Assembly: GCA_025465475.1 (NCBI GenBank) | Contig: JAODMR010000067.1 | Span: 1-39,207, forward strand | Origin: Micrococcaceae bacterium | GTDB taxonomy: Bacteria > Actinomycetota > Actinomycetes > Actinomycetales > Micrococcaceae | Reading direction: 5' to 3' | Length of the DNA: 39,207 bases | Shown: in pieces, positions 29,815 to 37,835 of the stretch | Position numbering within the stretch: position 1 is the first letter of the stretch | Layout of the letters: each line of letters begins with the position of its first letter | The notes under the pieces: generated by a model | The model's database searches: none | What the model was told of the DNA's origin: nothing | Seen by the model: the letters and a program-made list of their open reading frames with translations, nothing else | Translations under genes and position numbers: made by a program

Positions 29815-30693
29815 TCAGATGCGGGCCAGGATGTCCGCCAGGAGGCGGGAGATGCGCGGTCCGGCGGCCTGGCCGGCTTCCAGGACTTCCCCATGGCTCA
29901 GGGGCAGGGGGCTGATGCCGGCAGCTAGGTTGGTGACCAGGGAGATGCCGAAGACCTCCATTCCGGCGTGGCGGGCAGCGATGGCCTCCAGGGCCGTGGA
30001 CATGCCCACCAGGTCGGCGCCTATCCGTTTCGCGTACTGCACCTCCGCAGGGGTCTCATAGTGCGGGCCGGGGAACTGGGCGTAGATTCCCTCGCCCAGG
30101 CTGGGGTCGACCTCGCGGGCGATGGTGCGAAGCCGCGTCGAGTAGAGGTCTGTCAGGTCCACAAAGGTGGCACCTTCCAGCGGCGAGCTGGCAGTGAGGT
30201 TGATGTGGTCACGGATCAGGACGGGCGTGCCCGGAGCCCAGTTCTCGTTCAGGCCACCGCAACCGTTCGTCAGGACCAACACCTTGGCTCCCGCTGCTGC
30301 CGCAGTCCGGACGCCGTGCACGACGGCCCGGACGCCCTTGCCTTCATAGAAATGGGTGCGCGCACCGAGCACCAGGACCCGCTTCCCGGTCGGTGTAAGG
30401 ATGGAGCGCACCGTGCCCACGTGTCCCTGCACGGCAGGGGCGGAGAAACCGGGAATGTCAGCGGCAGCGAGCGTCGCTGTGGTTGTACCGATCAGGTCGG
30501 CCGCCTCGCCCCACCCCGATCCGAGCACCAGGGCCAGGTCATGTGCGGGGACGCCCGTGTGTTCGGCGATGTACGCGGCCGCGCTGCCGGCGACAGCGAA
30601 GGGGTCCGTTGTGCCGGTGCCGGGACCGGCGGGCGCTGCGGGGGCGATTTCGGGGGATTGCGCAGGGTCGTTTGGGGTGCTGAATGTGGTCAT
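29815..30693 (-). CDS. punA: Purine-nucleoside phosphorylase (trimeric type)
   Basis: 292 residues. Splits inosine, guanosine and their deoxy forms with phosphate into free base and (deoxy)ribose-1-phosphate. Motifs of the trimeric class: V-L-G-S-G-W-G-E (phosphate loop, about 57), R-T-H-F-Y-E-G (about 113), T-N-G-C-G-G-L-N (about 143; the family usually has T-N-A-A-G-G), G-P-H-Y-E-T-P-A-E (about 211), G-M-S-T-A-L-E-A-I-A-A-R-H and V-T-N-L-A-A-G. The first 35 residues are Pro/Ala rich and probably disordered. It is first in a two-gene unit with the sugar mutase and is transcribed divergently from lpdA across 55 bases. This lpdA/punA/pmmB neighbourhood is also found in Mycobacterium tuberculosis (recalled). 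Confidence 0.95.
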   Translation of the reverse strand: MTTFSTPNDPAQSPEIAPAAPAGPGTGTTDPFAVAGSAAAYIAEHTGVPAHDLALVLGSGWGEAADLIGTTTATLAAADIPGFSAPAVQGHVGTVRSILTPTGKRVLVLGARTHFYEGKGVRAVVHGVRTAAAAGAKVLVLTNGCGGLNENWAPGTPVLIRDHINLTASSPLEGATFVDLTDLYSTRLRTIAREVDPSLGEGIYAQFPGPHYETPAEVQYAKRIGADLVGMSTALEAIAARHAGMEVFGISLVTNLAAGISPLPLSHGEVLEAGQAAGPRISRLLADILARI

Positions 30694-30710
30694 TCGAACA
30701 ACCTACCGGG

Positions 30711-30748
30711 TTGGTGGCGGGAGCGGTGATAAGCGAGAATGGACTATT
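30711..30748 (+). promoter_or_regulatory. Candidate lpdA promoter giving a leaderless transcript
   Basis: TTGGTG (30711-30716) and GAGAAT (30735-30740) are separated by 18 bases, and the GTG start of lpdA lies 9 bases after the -10-like hexamer. No Shine-Dalgarno sequence is seen in front of the GTG, so transcription may start at or next to the start codon. The same 55-base gap must hold the punA promoter on the other strand; no clear candidate is seen. Confidence 0.35.
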
Positions 30749-32245
30749 GTGACCAGCCAAGAAGAACTCTCCGCCCCACTCGCCGTTCCCAGCATCGCCA
30801 TCCTGGGTGGAGGCCCCGGCGGCTACGAGGCGGCCCTGGTCGCTGCCTCCCTCGGCGCTGATGTGACCATCGTGGAACGGGCCGGCCTGGGCGGGTCCGC
30901 CGTCCTGACCGATGTGGTGCCGTCAAAGACCCTGATCGCAACGGCCGACGTGATGACGCGGATGGTGGACGCGGCGGCCGACCTGGGTGTCCGCTTCGAG
31001 GCGGGCAGCACGGATGGGCCGATCATGCGGGCGGACCTGAAACAGGTTAACGAGCGGCTGCTGAAACTGGCGCACGAGCAGTCAGTGGACATCAAGGCGG
31101 GCCTGGAACGCCTGGGCGTGAAGATCATCGCCGGAACGGGCGTGCTGCTGGACAACCAGACCATTGAGGTGACGCCGAGCCCGGCTCCGGAAACGGCCGC
31201 CGATAATATTGCGGAGGATTCCAACGCTGCCGCCCGCGGTGAGGAAGCCGGAGAAAAGATCATCGTCAAGGCCGGGGCCATTCTGCTGGCCGTCGGTTCC
31301 CACCCGCGGGAACTGCCCACCGCCAGGCCCGACGGCGAACGGATCCTGAACTGGGCGCAGATCTACAACCTGCAGGAACTGCCGCCGGAACTGATCATCA
31401 TCGGTTCCGGTGTGACGGGGGCCGAATTCGCCTCCGCGTACAACGGTTTGGGCTCTAAAGTGACCCTGATTTCCAGCCGTGACCAGGTGTTGCCCGGTGA
31501 GGATACCGACGCAGCACAGGTGCTGGAGGACGTGTTCGCCCGCCGCGGCATGACCGTGCTCTCCCGCTCCCGGGCCGAGGCCGTGGAACGCACCGACGAC
31601 GGCGTCGTCGTGACCCTCAGCGACGGCCGGAAGGTGACCGGCAGCCATTGCCTTGTCTGCGTCGGCTCCATACCCAACACCAAAGGCATCGGCCTGGAGA
31701 CGGCAGGGGTCGCCCTGACCGAGAGTGGCCATATCAAGGTCGACGGCGTGTCCCGTACCACCGCGCCCAACGTGTACGCGGCCGGTGACTGCACGGGCGT
31801 GTTCATGCTGGCCTCCGTCGCGGCCATGCAGGGCCGCATCGCCATCGCGCACCTGATGGGCGACGGCGTCAAGCCGCTGAAGCTGCTGCAGGTCTCCGCC
31901 AACATCTTCACGTCGCCGGAAATCGCGTCGGTCGGAGTCTCGGAGGCCGACGTCGAGTCGGGGAAGTTCCAGGGCGATGTGCTCAAACTGTCCCTGTCAA
32001 CCAACGCCCGCGCCAAGATGCGGAACTTCACGGACGGATTCATCAAGATCATCTCCCGCAAGGGATCGGGCACGGTGATCGGCGGGGTGGTGGTGGCGCC
32101 CAACGCCTCCGAACTGATCTTCCCGATCGCCATCGCCGTAACGCAGAAGCTGCACGTCGATGACGTCGCGAACACGTTCACCGTCTATCCGTCGCTGACG
32201 GGGTCCATTTCGGAGGCCGCCCGCCGGCTGCACGTGCACATGTAG
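30749..32245 (+). CDS. lpdA: NAD(P)H-quinone dehydrogenase LpdA (redox-disulfide-free flavoprotein)
   Basis: 498 residues from GTG 30749, chosen because the FAD-binding I-L-G-G-G-P-G-G-Y-E begins about 16 residues later; the frame stays open further upstream but only as antisense of punA. The protein has the fold of dihydrolipoamide dehydrogenases: N-terminal FAD domain, NAD(P) domain (I-I-G-S-G-V-T-G near 214), A-A-G-D-C-T near 347, and the C-terminal dimerisation domain (from about 385). The active disulfide motif is replaced by G-G-S-A-V-L-T-D-V-V-P-S-K-T without cysteines. The C-terminal catalytic H-P-T-x-x-E is also changed (Y-P-S-L-T-G-S-I-S-E). This agrees with the mycobacterial LpdA (Rv3303c) type, which reduces quinones rather than lipoamide. 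It ends eleven bases from the convergent nasB gene. Confidence 0.92.
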   Translation: MTSQEELSAPLAVPSIAILGGGPGGYEAALVAASLGADVTIVERAGLGGSAVLTDVVPSKTLIATADVMTRMVDAAADLGVRFEAGSTDGPIMRADLKQVNERLLKLAHEQSVDIKAGLERLGVKIIAGTGVLLDNQTIEVTPSPAPETAADNIAEDSNAAARGEEAGEKIIVKAGAILLAVGSHPRELPTARPDGERILNWAQIYNLQELPPELIIIGSGVTGAEFASAYNGLGSKVTLISSRDQVLPGEDTDAAQVLEDVFARRGMTVLSRSRAEAVERTDDGVVVTLSDGRKVTGSHCLVCVGSIPNTKGIGLETAGVALTESGHIKVDGVSRTTAPNVYAAGDCTGVFMLASVAAMQGRIAIAHLMGDGVKPLKLLQVSANIFTSPEIASVGVSEADVESGKFQGDVLKLSLSTNARAKMRNFTDGFIKIISRKGSGTVIGGVVVAPNASELIFPIAIAVTQKLHVDDVANTFTVYPSLTGSISEAARRLHVHM

Positions 32246-32256
32246 TTTTCGGCCTT

Positions 32257-33894
32257 TCAGGCGGCGACGGCGGCGAAATGCTGCTCGATGATGTCCTTCA
32301 ATTGGGGGTGGCAACCGCCGCAGCCCGTACCCGCGCGCGTCTGCCGCGAGATGTCGGCCACCGAACGGCAACCCTGCTCCACCGCCGCGGCAATGCGGCC
32401 CCTGCTGATGCCCGCACACCGGCACACGGTCGCCTCGGGATCGGCGGAAGAGTCCGGAGTACCGATGCCCTGCAGAAGTTGCTCCGGCCCGTCCAGGCGG
32501 AGCAGGCCTGACCGGTCCGCCGGCAGCTCGGAGCCGCGTTCGAACAACAGGACCAGTTCGGCAGCCGTGCGGGGCATGCCAACGCAGACCAGCCCGGCCA
32601 ACACGCCGGCCCGGGTAGTCATCTTGACGTACCGGCCGTGCTCCGGGTCGGCCCAGAGAGCCACCTGAAGGGGCGCCTCCACCGGCGCTGGGGGCACGCC
32701 ATGCGTGCACACCGGGATATGCCGGGGTTCGCCGCTGCACTGCGCCCCCTGGTCTGTTTCATCATCGGGCACGTCGTCCGCAAAGTCCCATGGTTCGGCG
32801 GCAGCATCCCCTGCCGTCGCCACGTCAACCCCGCGGGCCTTGAGCAGGATCACCCCGTCTGTTTCCGCCGGCAGGGGCATAGGCGCCGGGCTGTTTGGTG
32901 CCGTGGCCAGCTGGACCAGCCGGGCGGCGAGCCACTCGGCCTGCCGCCAGCCCGGACCGATCAGTCCGGCAGGTCCGCGGCTGGTGCTGCAGCGGTCACA
33001 ACCCGAATCGGGGCAGCGCACCTGGGCGCAGTCGCCGACCGCGAAAACGTGCTCGTCGGAATGGGCCTGCAGGCCGTGGTCCACCAGGACCCCCGCGGCG
33101 GTGGGAAGCCCTGCCCCCTCCGCCAGTTCGATCCGCGGCCGCACGCCGCAGCACAACACCAACAGGTCCCCTGGCACGTGACGCCCGTCAGCCAGGATCA
33201 GGGCCGCGAAGGCCCCTTCCTCGGTCCGGGCCAGCCCGGTGGAGCGGGCTCCCAGCACCAGCCGGATTCCCCGCCGGCGCAACGTGGCGCCCAGCACCGC
33301 CCCGCCGACGGCATCGATGCTGCGGCCCAGCACATGCGGACCATGATGCACCACAGTGACCCGCGCCCCCTCGTCGACCAGGGCCAAGGCCGCCTCCAGT
33401 CCCAAAATTCCGCCGCCCAGAACCACCACCCGCTGCCGCGCCGCGACGGCAGAACGGACGGTGGCCGCGTCCTGCAACGTCCGCAGCGCCGTCACTCCGG
33501 CGGGCAGGGCGTTGGCCGCGGGATCCGGATTCATCCCCGGAAGATTGGGCAGCACAGCCCTGGCCCCGGTGGCCAGCACCAGCCGGTCGTAGCCCAGCCG
33601 CCCGCCGTCGTGCAGCAGCACCTGCTGCCTGGCGCGGTCCACGCGCACCACCCGGGAACCGAGGCGGACGTCGACGCCGAGGGCCGCCAGTTCCGCCGGC
33701 TCAGCGAGGGCCAGGGCCTCCGGGTCCATGCGGCCGACGCCCACGTCCGCCACCAGCACCCGGTTATAGGCGGCGTCCCGCTCGGCTCCCACCACGCTGA
33801 CCCGCAGGGTGCCAGCGGCGATGGCGGGGGTCAGTTCATCGATCAGACGTGCAGCGACGGGGCCGAAACCGACGATAACGAGGCGTTCTGCCAT
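32257..33894 (-). CDS. nasB: Assimilatory nitrate reductase electron-transfer subunit NasB
   Basis: 545 residues from ATG 33894, with AAGGAG about 6 bases upstream. An FAD/NAD(P)H oxidoreductase domain (I-V-G-F-G-P-V-A-A-R at 6; V-V-L-G-G-G-I-L-G-L-E near 160; F-A-V-G-D-C near 284) is followed by a C-terminal BFD-like [2Fe-2S] domain (C-R-C-A-G near 490 and T-G-C-G-G-C near 525). It should pass electrons from NAD(P)H to NasC. It resembles the first half of NirB, and the name NasB rests on its position behind nasC. Unusual is an added cysteine cluster C289-x4-C294-x4-C299-x2-C302 directly after G-D at the end of the FAD domain, which could bind a metal or Fe-S cluster. It overlaps nasC by 52 bases and is last in narK-nasC-nasB. 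Confidence 0.9.
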   Translation of the reverse strand: MAERLVIVGFGPVAARLIDELTPAIAAGTLRVSVVGAERDAAYNRVLVADVGVGRMDPEALALAEPAELAALGVDVRLGSRVVRVDRARQQVLLHDGGRLGYDRLVLATGARAVLPNLPGMNPDPAANALPAGVTALRTLQDAATVRSAVAARQRVVVLGGGILGLEAALALVDEGARVTVVHHGPHVLGRSIDAVGGAVLGATLRRRGIRLVLGARSTGLARTEEGAFAALILADGRHVPGDLLVLCCGVRPRIELAEGAGLPTAAGVLVDHGLQAHSDEHVFAVGDCAQVRCPDSGCDRCSTSRGPAGLIGPGWRQAEWLAARLVQLATAPNSPAPMPLPAETDGVILLKARGVDVATAGDAAAEPWDFADDVPDDETDQGAQCSGEPRHIPVCTHGVPPAPVEAPLQVALWADPEHGRYVKMTTRAGVLAGLVCVGMPRTAAELVLLFERGSELPADRSGLLRLDGPEQLLQGIGTPDSSADPEATVCRCAGISRGRIAAAVEQGCRSVADISRQTRAGTGCGGCHPQLKDIIEQHFAAVAA

Positions 33895-36152
33895 GCTGTA
33901 CTCCTTACAGGATCCTGCGGCTGGGGGAGGGCTTCCACCGTCACCGCACTGGTCTTGAACTCGGGCATCCCGGAGATCGGGTCGGTTACAGCAGAGGTGA
34001 GTCGGTTGGCGTTTTGTCCGGCCGGAAAGTGGAACGGCAGGAACACGGTGTCGGGGCGGATGTCGGTGCTGAGCAGCGCACGGCAGTGCACCTCGCCCCT
34101 GTCATTGCCGACCCGCACCTGATCGCCGTCCGCAATGCCGCGTGCGGCGGCAGTGAGGGGGTGCAGCAGCAGGCGGGCAACAGGCGCGGCGGCGGCGAGG
34201 TCAGGAACCCTGCGGGTCTGCGTGCCCGACTGGTAGTGCTCCAGCAACCGGCCGGTCGCCAGGGCCAGCGAGGTGCCCACAAAGAGCTCCGACTGTCGGC
34301 TCCGGTGCTCGGGACCGACGGCGACTGGCGTCAGCACGGCCAGCCCGTCCGGTGTCGCGAAGCGTTCAGCGAACAGGCGGGGCGTGCCCGAACTGCCCGC
34401 CGGGTAGGGCCAATAGGCGGCGGCGCCGCTGTCCAGCAGGGCGTAGTCCATGCCTGAGTAGTCGGCGATGCCACCGGCTGAGGCGAGCCGCAGTTCCTCA
34501 AACACCGTCTCCGGGTCTGAGCTGAAGGATGACGGTGCCCTCAGGGCCGCTGCCAGCCGCTCCATGATCCACAGCTCGCTGTGAACCTCAGGCGGGGCTG
34601 CCACCGCGGCGCGCCGGCGCAGCACGCGCCCCTCCAGGTTGGTGATGGTGCCCTCCTCCTCCGCCCACTGGGTCACGGGCAGCACCACGTCTGCCTCGGC
34701 AGCCGTTTCAGAGAGGAAGAAGTCGCACACGACGAGCAGTTTCAGCCTCCGCAGGCCAGCCACCACGGAGTTGGCGTCCGGTGCAGAGACGGCTATGTTC
34801 GCCCCGTGCACGAACAGGCATTCGATGCCGCCCGGGCGTCCGAGCGACTTCAGGAGCTCAACTGCCGGCAGGCCCGGTCCCGGAATCAGGGTTTCGGGTA
34901 CTCCCCAGACGGCGGCCATGTGGGCCCGGGCGGCGGGGTCGGTGATTTTGCGGTACCCGGGCAGCTGGTCCGCCTTTTGGCCGTGCTCCCGGCCGCCCTG
35001 ACCATTTCCCTGGCCCGTCAGCGTGCCGTAGCCGCTCCCGGCCGTACCCGGCAGCCCCAGCAGCAGGGACAGGTTGATGGCGGCAGTGGCGGTGTCGGTG
35101 CCATCCGCGTGCTGTTCCACGCCGCGCCCGGTCAGGATAAAGCAGCCGCTCCCACGCGCTGCCTTGGCCAGCAAGCGGGCGGCACTGCGCAGGGTTTCGG
35201 CCGGCACACCGGTGATCGATTGCACCCGTTCGGGCCACCAGGACGCCACGCTGCGGCGGTAGCCGGCAAAACCGGTGGTCCGGGTGTTGAGATAGGTCTC
35301 ATCCGCGAGGTTCTCGGCGAGCACCACGTGTGCCAGTCCCAGCAGCAGCACCAGGTCCGTGCCGGGGACGGGCTGCAGGTGCAGCCCGCCGCCGTCGGCG
35401 GTGAAGGCAGCCGTGGCGGAGCGGCGGGGATCGACGACGATCAGGCCGCCAGCGTCCCTGGCGCCCTGCAGGTGCTGCACGAAGGGAGGCATGGTGTCGG
35501 CGACGTTGGATCCGAGGAGCAGGATGGCGGCCGCACCGTCAAGGTCGGTGACCGGAAACGGCAGTCCACGGTCCACGCCGAAGGCCCGGTTTCCGGCCGC
35601 TGCCGCGGAGGACATGCAAAACCGGCCGTTGTAGTCGATGCGGGAAGTGCCCAGGGCCAGCCGGGCGAACTTGCCCAGCTGGTAGGCCTTTTCATTGGTG
35701 AGCCCGCCTCCGCCGAAGACTCCAATGGCGTCCGCGCCGGCCCGTTCCCGGATTTCCGTCACCGCCGTCATGATCCGCTCGAGGGCCCGTTCCCAGCTGA
35801 CCGGCCGGTGCACACCGTCAGGCCCCCGCAACAGCGGCCGGGTGAGTCGTTCGGGGGAACGGAGCAGCGCCGGAGAGGTCCAGCCCTTGCGGCAGAGCCC
35901 ACCACGGTTCGTGGGAAAGGACCGCCCGTTGACGTCCAGGTCGGTGCCCGCTGCCGCCGGGGCTCCGGCAGATGGCACTGCAGGGCCCGGCACTTCGATT
36001 GTCCGGGCTCCGGCGGCCGGCGCTTCAACCGGCGCTTCGACCAGCGGGGTCGCAGGGGTCAGTGTCATGGCGCACTGCAGCGCGCAGTACGGGCAGTGCG
36101 TGTCCGTGCCGGCCCCGGTCGCCGCAGCCGCCTGCCTCCGGGACTCAGACAT
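33843..36152 (-). CDS. nasC: Assimilatory nitrate reductase catalytic subunit NasC
   Basis: 769 residues, molybdopterin oxidoreductase family, cytoplasmic: reduces nitrate to nitrite with Mo-bisMGD. The N-terminal [4Fe-4S] motif has C20-x2-C23-x3-C27, but the fourth ligand C87 comes after a 59-residue gap containing a Pro/Ala/Val-rich insert, longer than is usual. The molybdenum-ligand cysteine is probably C179 in G-R-F-C-M-S-S. Further signatures are G-S-N-V-A-D-T-M-P, L-T-G-R-G-V-E-Q-H, G-T-L-T-G-Q-G-N-G-Q-G-G-R-E (molybdopterin binding) and the C-terminal dinucleotide-binding domain (N-R-L-T near the end). No Tat signal is present. The start overlaps the narK stop by eight bases, and the last 52 bases overlap nasB, so translation is tightly coupled. 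Confidence 0.95.
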   Translation of the reverse strand: MSESRRQAAAATGAGTDTHCPYCALQCAMTLTPATPLVEAPVEAPAAGARTIEVPGPAVPSAGAPAAAGTDLDVNGRSFPTNRGGLCRKGWTSPALLRSPERLTRPLLRGPDGVHRPVSWERALERIMTAVTEIRERAGADAIGVFGGGGLTNEKAYQLGKFARLALGTSRIDYNGRFCMSSAAAAGNRAFGVDRGLPFPVTDLDGAAAILLLGSNVADTMPPFVQHLQGARDAGGLIVVDPRRSATAAFTADGGGLHLQPVPGTDLVLLLGLAHVVLAENLADETYLNTRTTGFAGYRRSVASWWPERVQSITGVPAETLRSAARLLAKAARGSGCFILTGRGVEQHADGTDTATAAINLSLLLGLPGTAGSGYGTLTGQGNGQGGREHGQKADQLPGYRKITDPAARAHMAAVWGVPETLIPGPGLPAVELLKSLGRPGGIECLFVHGANIAVSAPDANSVVAGLRRLKLLVVCDFFLSETAAEADVVLPVTQWAEEEGTITNLEGRVLRRRAAVAAPPEVHSELWIMERLAAALRAPSSFSSDPETVFEELRLASAGGIADYSGMDYALLDSGAAAYWPYPAGSSGTPRLFAERFATPDGLAVLTPVAVGPEHRSRQSELFVGTSLALATGRLLEHYQSGTQTRRVPDLAAAAPVARLLLHPLTAAARGIADGDQVRVGNDRGEVHCRALLSTDIRPDTVFLPFHFPAGQNANRLTSAVTDPISGMPEFKTSAVTVEALPQPQDPVRSTAWQNASLSSVSAPSLHV

Positions 36153-37569
36153 GACCCAGGGCGTTGCGGCTGGCGGGGCGGAGGTAGCAGAACCAGCTGA
36201 CCGTCATCATGAGCAGGTAGCAGGCCACGAACCCGTAGAACGCGGCCGCGTAGCCACCCGTGGTGGTGCGGGACAGGTTGAGCAGCTGCGGCACCAGGAA
36301 GCCGCCATAAGCGCCGATGGCCGAGATCAGGCCGAGGGCGGCCGCCGACTTGCGGGCGGCGCTGACCTGACCGGTGGTTCCGGTTCCGGAGACCCGCAGG
36401 GCGAAGACCACGGGGATCATCCGGTAGGTCGACCCATTGCCGGCACCGGCCGAGGCAAAGAGCAGCAGGAACAGGCCCAGGAACAACGGAAAACTGTGCA
36501 GCGGAAGAGTCCAAACCTGCACCAGGGTGATCAGCGCCAGGGCGGCGAAGCAGCTGACCGTGACCCGGGCGCCACCCCACCGGTCAGCCAACCGGCCACC
36601 GAACGGGCGGGCAAGGGAGCCGACCAGGGCACCCAGGAACGCCAGCGACACGGTGGCGTAGCCCAGCGTGAAACCTGCCCCGGGGCCAAACACGTCGGTG
36701 AGCAGCTTGGGGAAGACCCCGGAGAAGCCGATGAACGAGCCAAACGTGCCAATGTACAGCAGGGCCAGGACCCACAGATGCGGTTCCTTCAGGGCGGCCA
36801 GGGAACCGGCGACGTCGGAACGGGCGCTGGCAATGTTGTCCATGTACTTCCAGGCACCGATCGCGGCAACCAGGATCAGCGGCACCCACAACAGCCCGGC
36901 CAACGGAAGGTTCATGCTGGCCGCGGCCAGGCCGGTGACCACCAACGGGACGGCCAGCTGCGCGACGGCGGCGCCGAGGTTTCCGCCGGCGGCATTCAAA
37001 CCCAGCGCCCAGCCCTTTTCCTTGACCGGGAAGAAGAAGGTGATGTTGGCCATCGAGCTGGCGAAGTTGCCCCCGCCGAGCCCGGCCAGGGCGGCCACCG
37101 CAAGCATCACCGGGAACGGGGTCTGCGGGTTGGCCACGCACAGGGCCAGCCCGACCGAGGGAAGCAGCAGCAGCAGGGCGGAGACGATGGTCCAGTTCCG
37201 GCCGCCAAAACGGGCGACCATGAAGGTGTAGGGAATGCGCAGTGTCGCCCCCACCAGGCTCGGCATGGAGATGAGCCAGAACAGCTCGGAGGAGGAAAAC
37301 GTGAAACCAGCTGCCGGCAGGTACACCACCACGATGGACCACAGTTGCCAGACGACGAAGCCCAGGAATTCACACGCGATGGACCAGCCCAAATTCCGCC
37401 GGGCTATCGCGCGGCCAGCCGTCGCCCACTGGCCCGAGTTCTCCGGCGCCCAGTTCTCAAGCCAGCGTCCCTGACGGGAATGCAGGACGGGGGATCCATC
37501 CAGCGGTGTGCTGGGCGTCGCCTGGTCCGGGGTCGCCGGGGCTGCCGGGGTTGCTCGGTCGATGGTCAC
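36145..37569 (-). CDS. narK: Nitrate/nitrite transporter NarK (MFS)
   Basis: 474 residues from GTG 37569, with GGAGG about 6 bases upstream. About 60 hydrophilic N-terminal residues precede 12 predicted membrane helices. Nitrate-porter signatures are visible: G-L-G-G-G-N-F-A-S-S-M-A-N near 180 and A-G-A-G-N-G-S-T-Y-R near 370, both glycine-rich helices lining the substrate path, plus R-I-P-Y-T near 118. It imports nitrate across the cytoplasmic membrane for the NasBC reductase encoded next in the operon. It may also handle nitrite; direction and coupling cannot be read from the sequence. The upstream region carries a perfect palindrome and candidate GlnR half-sites, so nitrogen control is likely. 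Confidence 0.93.
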   Translation of the reverse strand: MTIDRATPAAPATPDQATPSTPLDGSPVLHSRQGRWLENWAPENSGQWATAGRAIARRNLGWSIACEFLGFVVWQLWSIVVVYLPAAGFTFSSSELFWLISMPSLVGATLRIPYTFMVARFGGRNWTIVSALLLLLPSVGLALCVANPQTPFPVMLAVAALAGLGGGNFASSMANITFFFPVKEKGWALGLNAAGGNLGAAVAQLAVPLVVTGLAAASMNLPLAGLLWVPLILVAAIGAWKYMDNIASARSDVAGSLAALKEPHLWVLALLYIGTFGSFIGFSGVFPKLLTDVFGPGAGFTLGYATVSLAFLGALVGSLARPFGGRLADRWGGARVTVSCFAALALITLVQVWTLPLHSFPLFLGLFLLLFASAGAGNGSTYRMIPVVFALRVSGTGTTGQVSAARKSAAALGLISAIGAYGGFLVPQLLNLSRTTTGGYAAAFYGFVACYLLMMTVSWFCYLRPASRNALGHV

Positions 37570-37598
37570 GCTTGCCTCCAGAGGAATGCCGAAAGGGG

Positions 37599-37669
37599 TA
37601 CGGTTTTTACCGTAGGGAGCGGGCGTTTCGGGAAGGGCCGCCGGGGGTAAACGGGCTGTGACATTTACC
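37599..37669. promoter_or_regulatory. Palindromes and possible GlnR half-sites upstream of narK
   Basis: TACGGT-TTTT-ACCGTA (37599-37614) is a perfect inverted repeat 30 bases before the narK start. A second dyad, GGTAAA-N12-TTTACC, spans 37646-37669. Pentamers resembling GlnR half-sites fall on one 11-bp lattice: GTTTC at 37625, GTAAA at 37647 and GTGAC at 37658 (the last two exactly six bases apart), although the lattice position 37636 is not conserved. The evidence is weaker than at nirB. The rest of 37570-37835 should also hold the promoter of the divergent MHS transporter; no clear -35/-10 pair is seen. Confidence 0.45.
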
Positions 37670-37835
37670 TATCCGTGCGGGCAGGCCCTTGGTGAGGCGG
37701 GAGGCACGGCACCCTGCACGTCCACATGGTGAGACGTTTATCCAGTGGCCGGACACCGGTCTTAAACTGAATTCCTTCCTCAACCGTTCCCGGCGAACCA
37801 GTGCAGGTCCGTCGGCATAGTGAAAGCCCAACCCT

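Noticed and set aside
30356-30748. N-terminal extension of LpdA by 131 residues
   Set aside because: The stretch is antisense to punA, lacks homology, and the FAD-binding motif begins right after GTG 30749.
32246-32256. Terminator between lpdA and nasB
   Set aside because: Only eleven bases separate the convergent stops, and no stem-loop with a T-tract could be found there.
32638-34122. 494-codon plus-strand frame opposite nasB and nasC
   Set aside because: Antisense shadow, lacking any recognisable domain. The same applies to the frames at 34581-36200 and 35695-37650.
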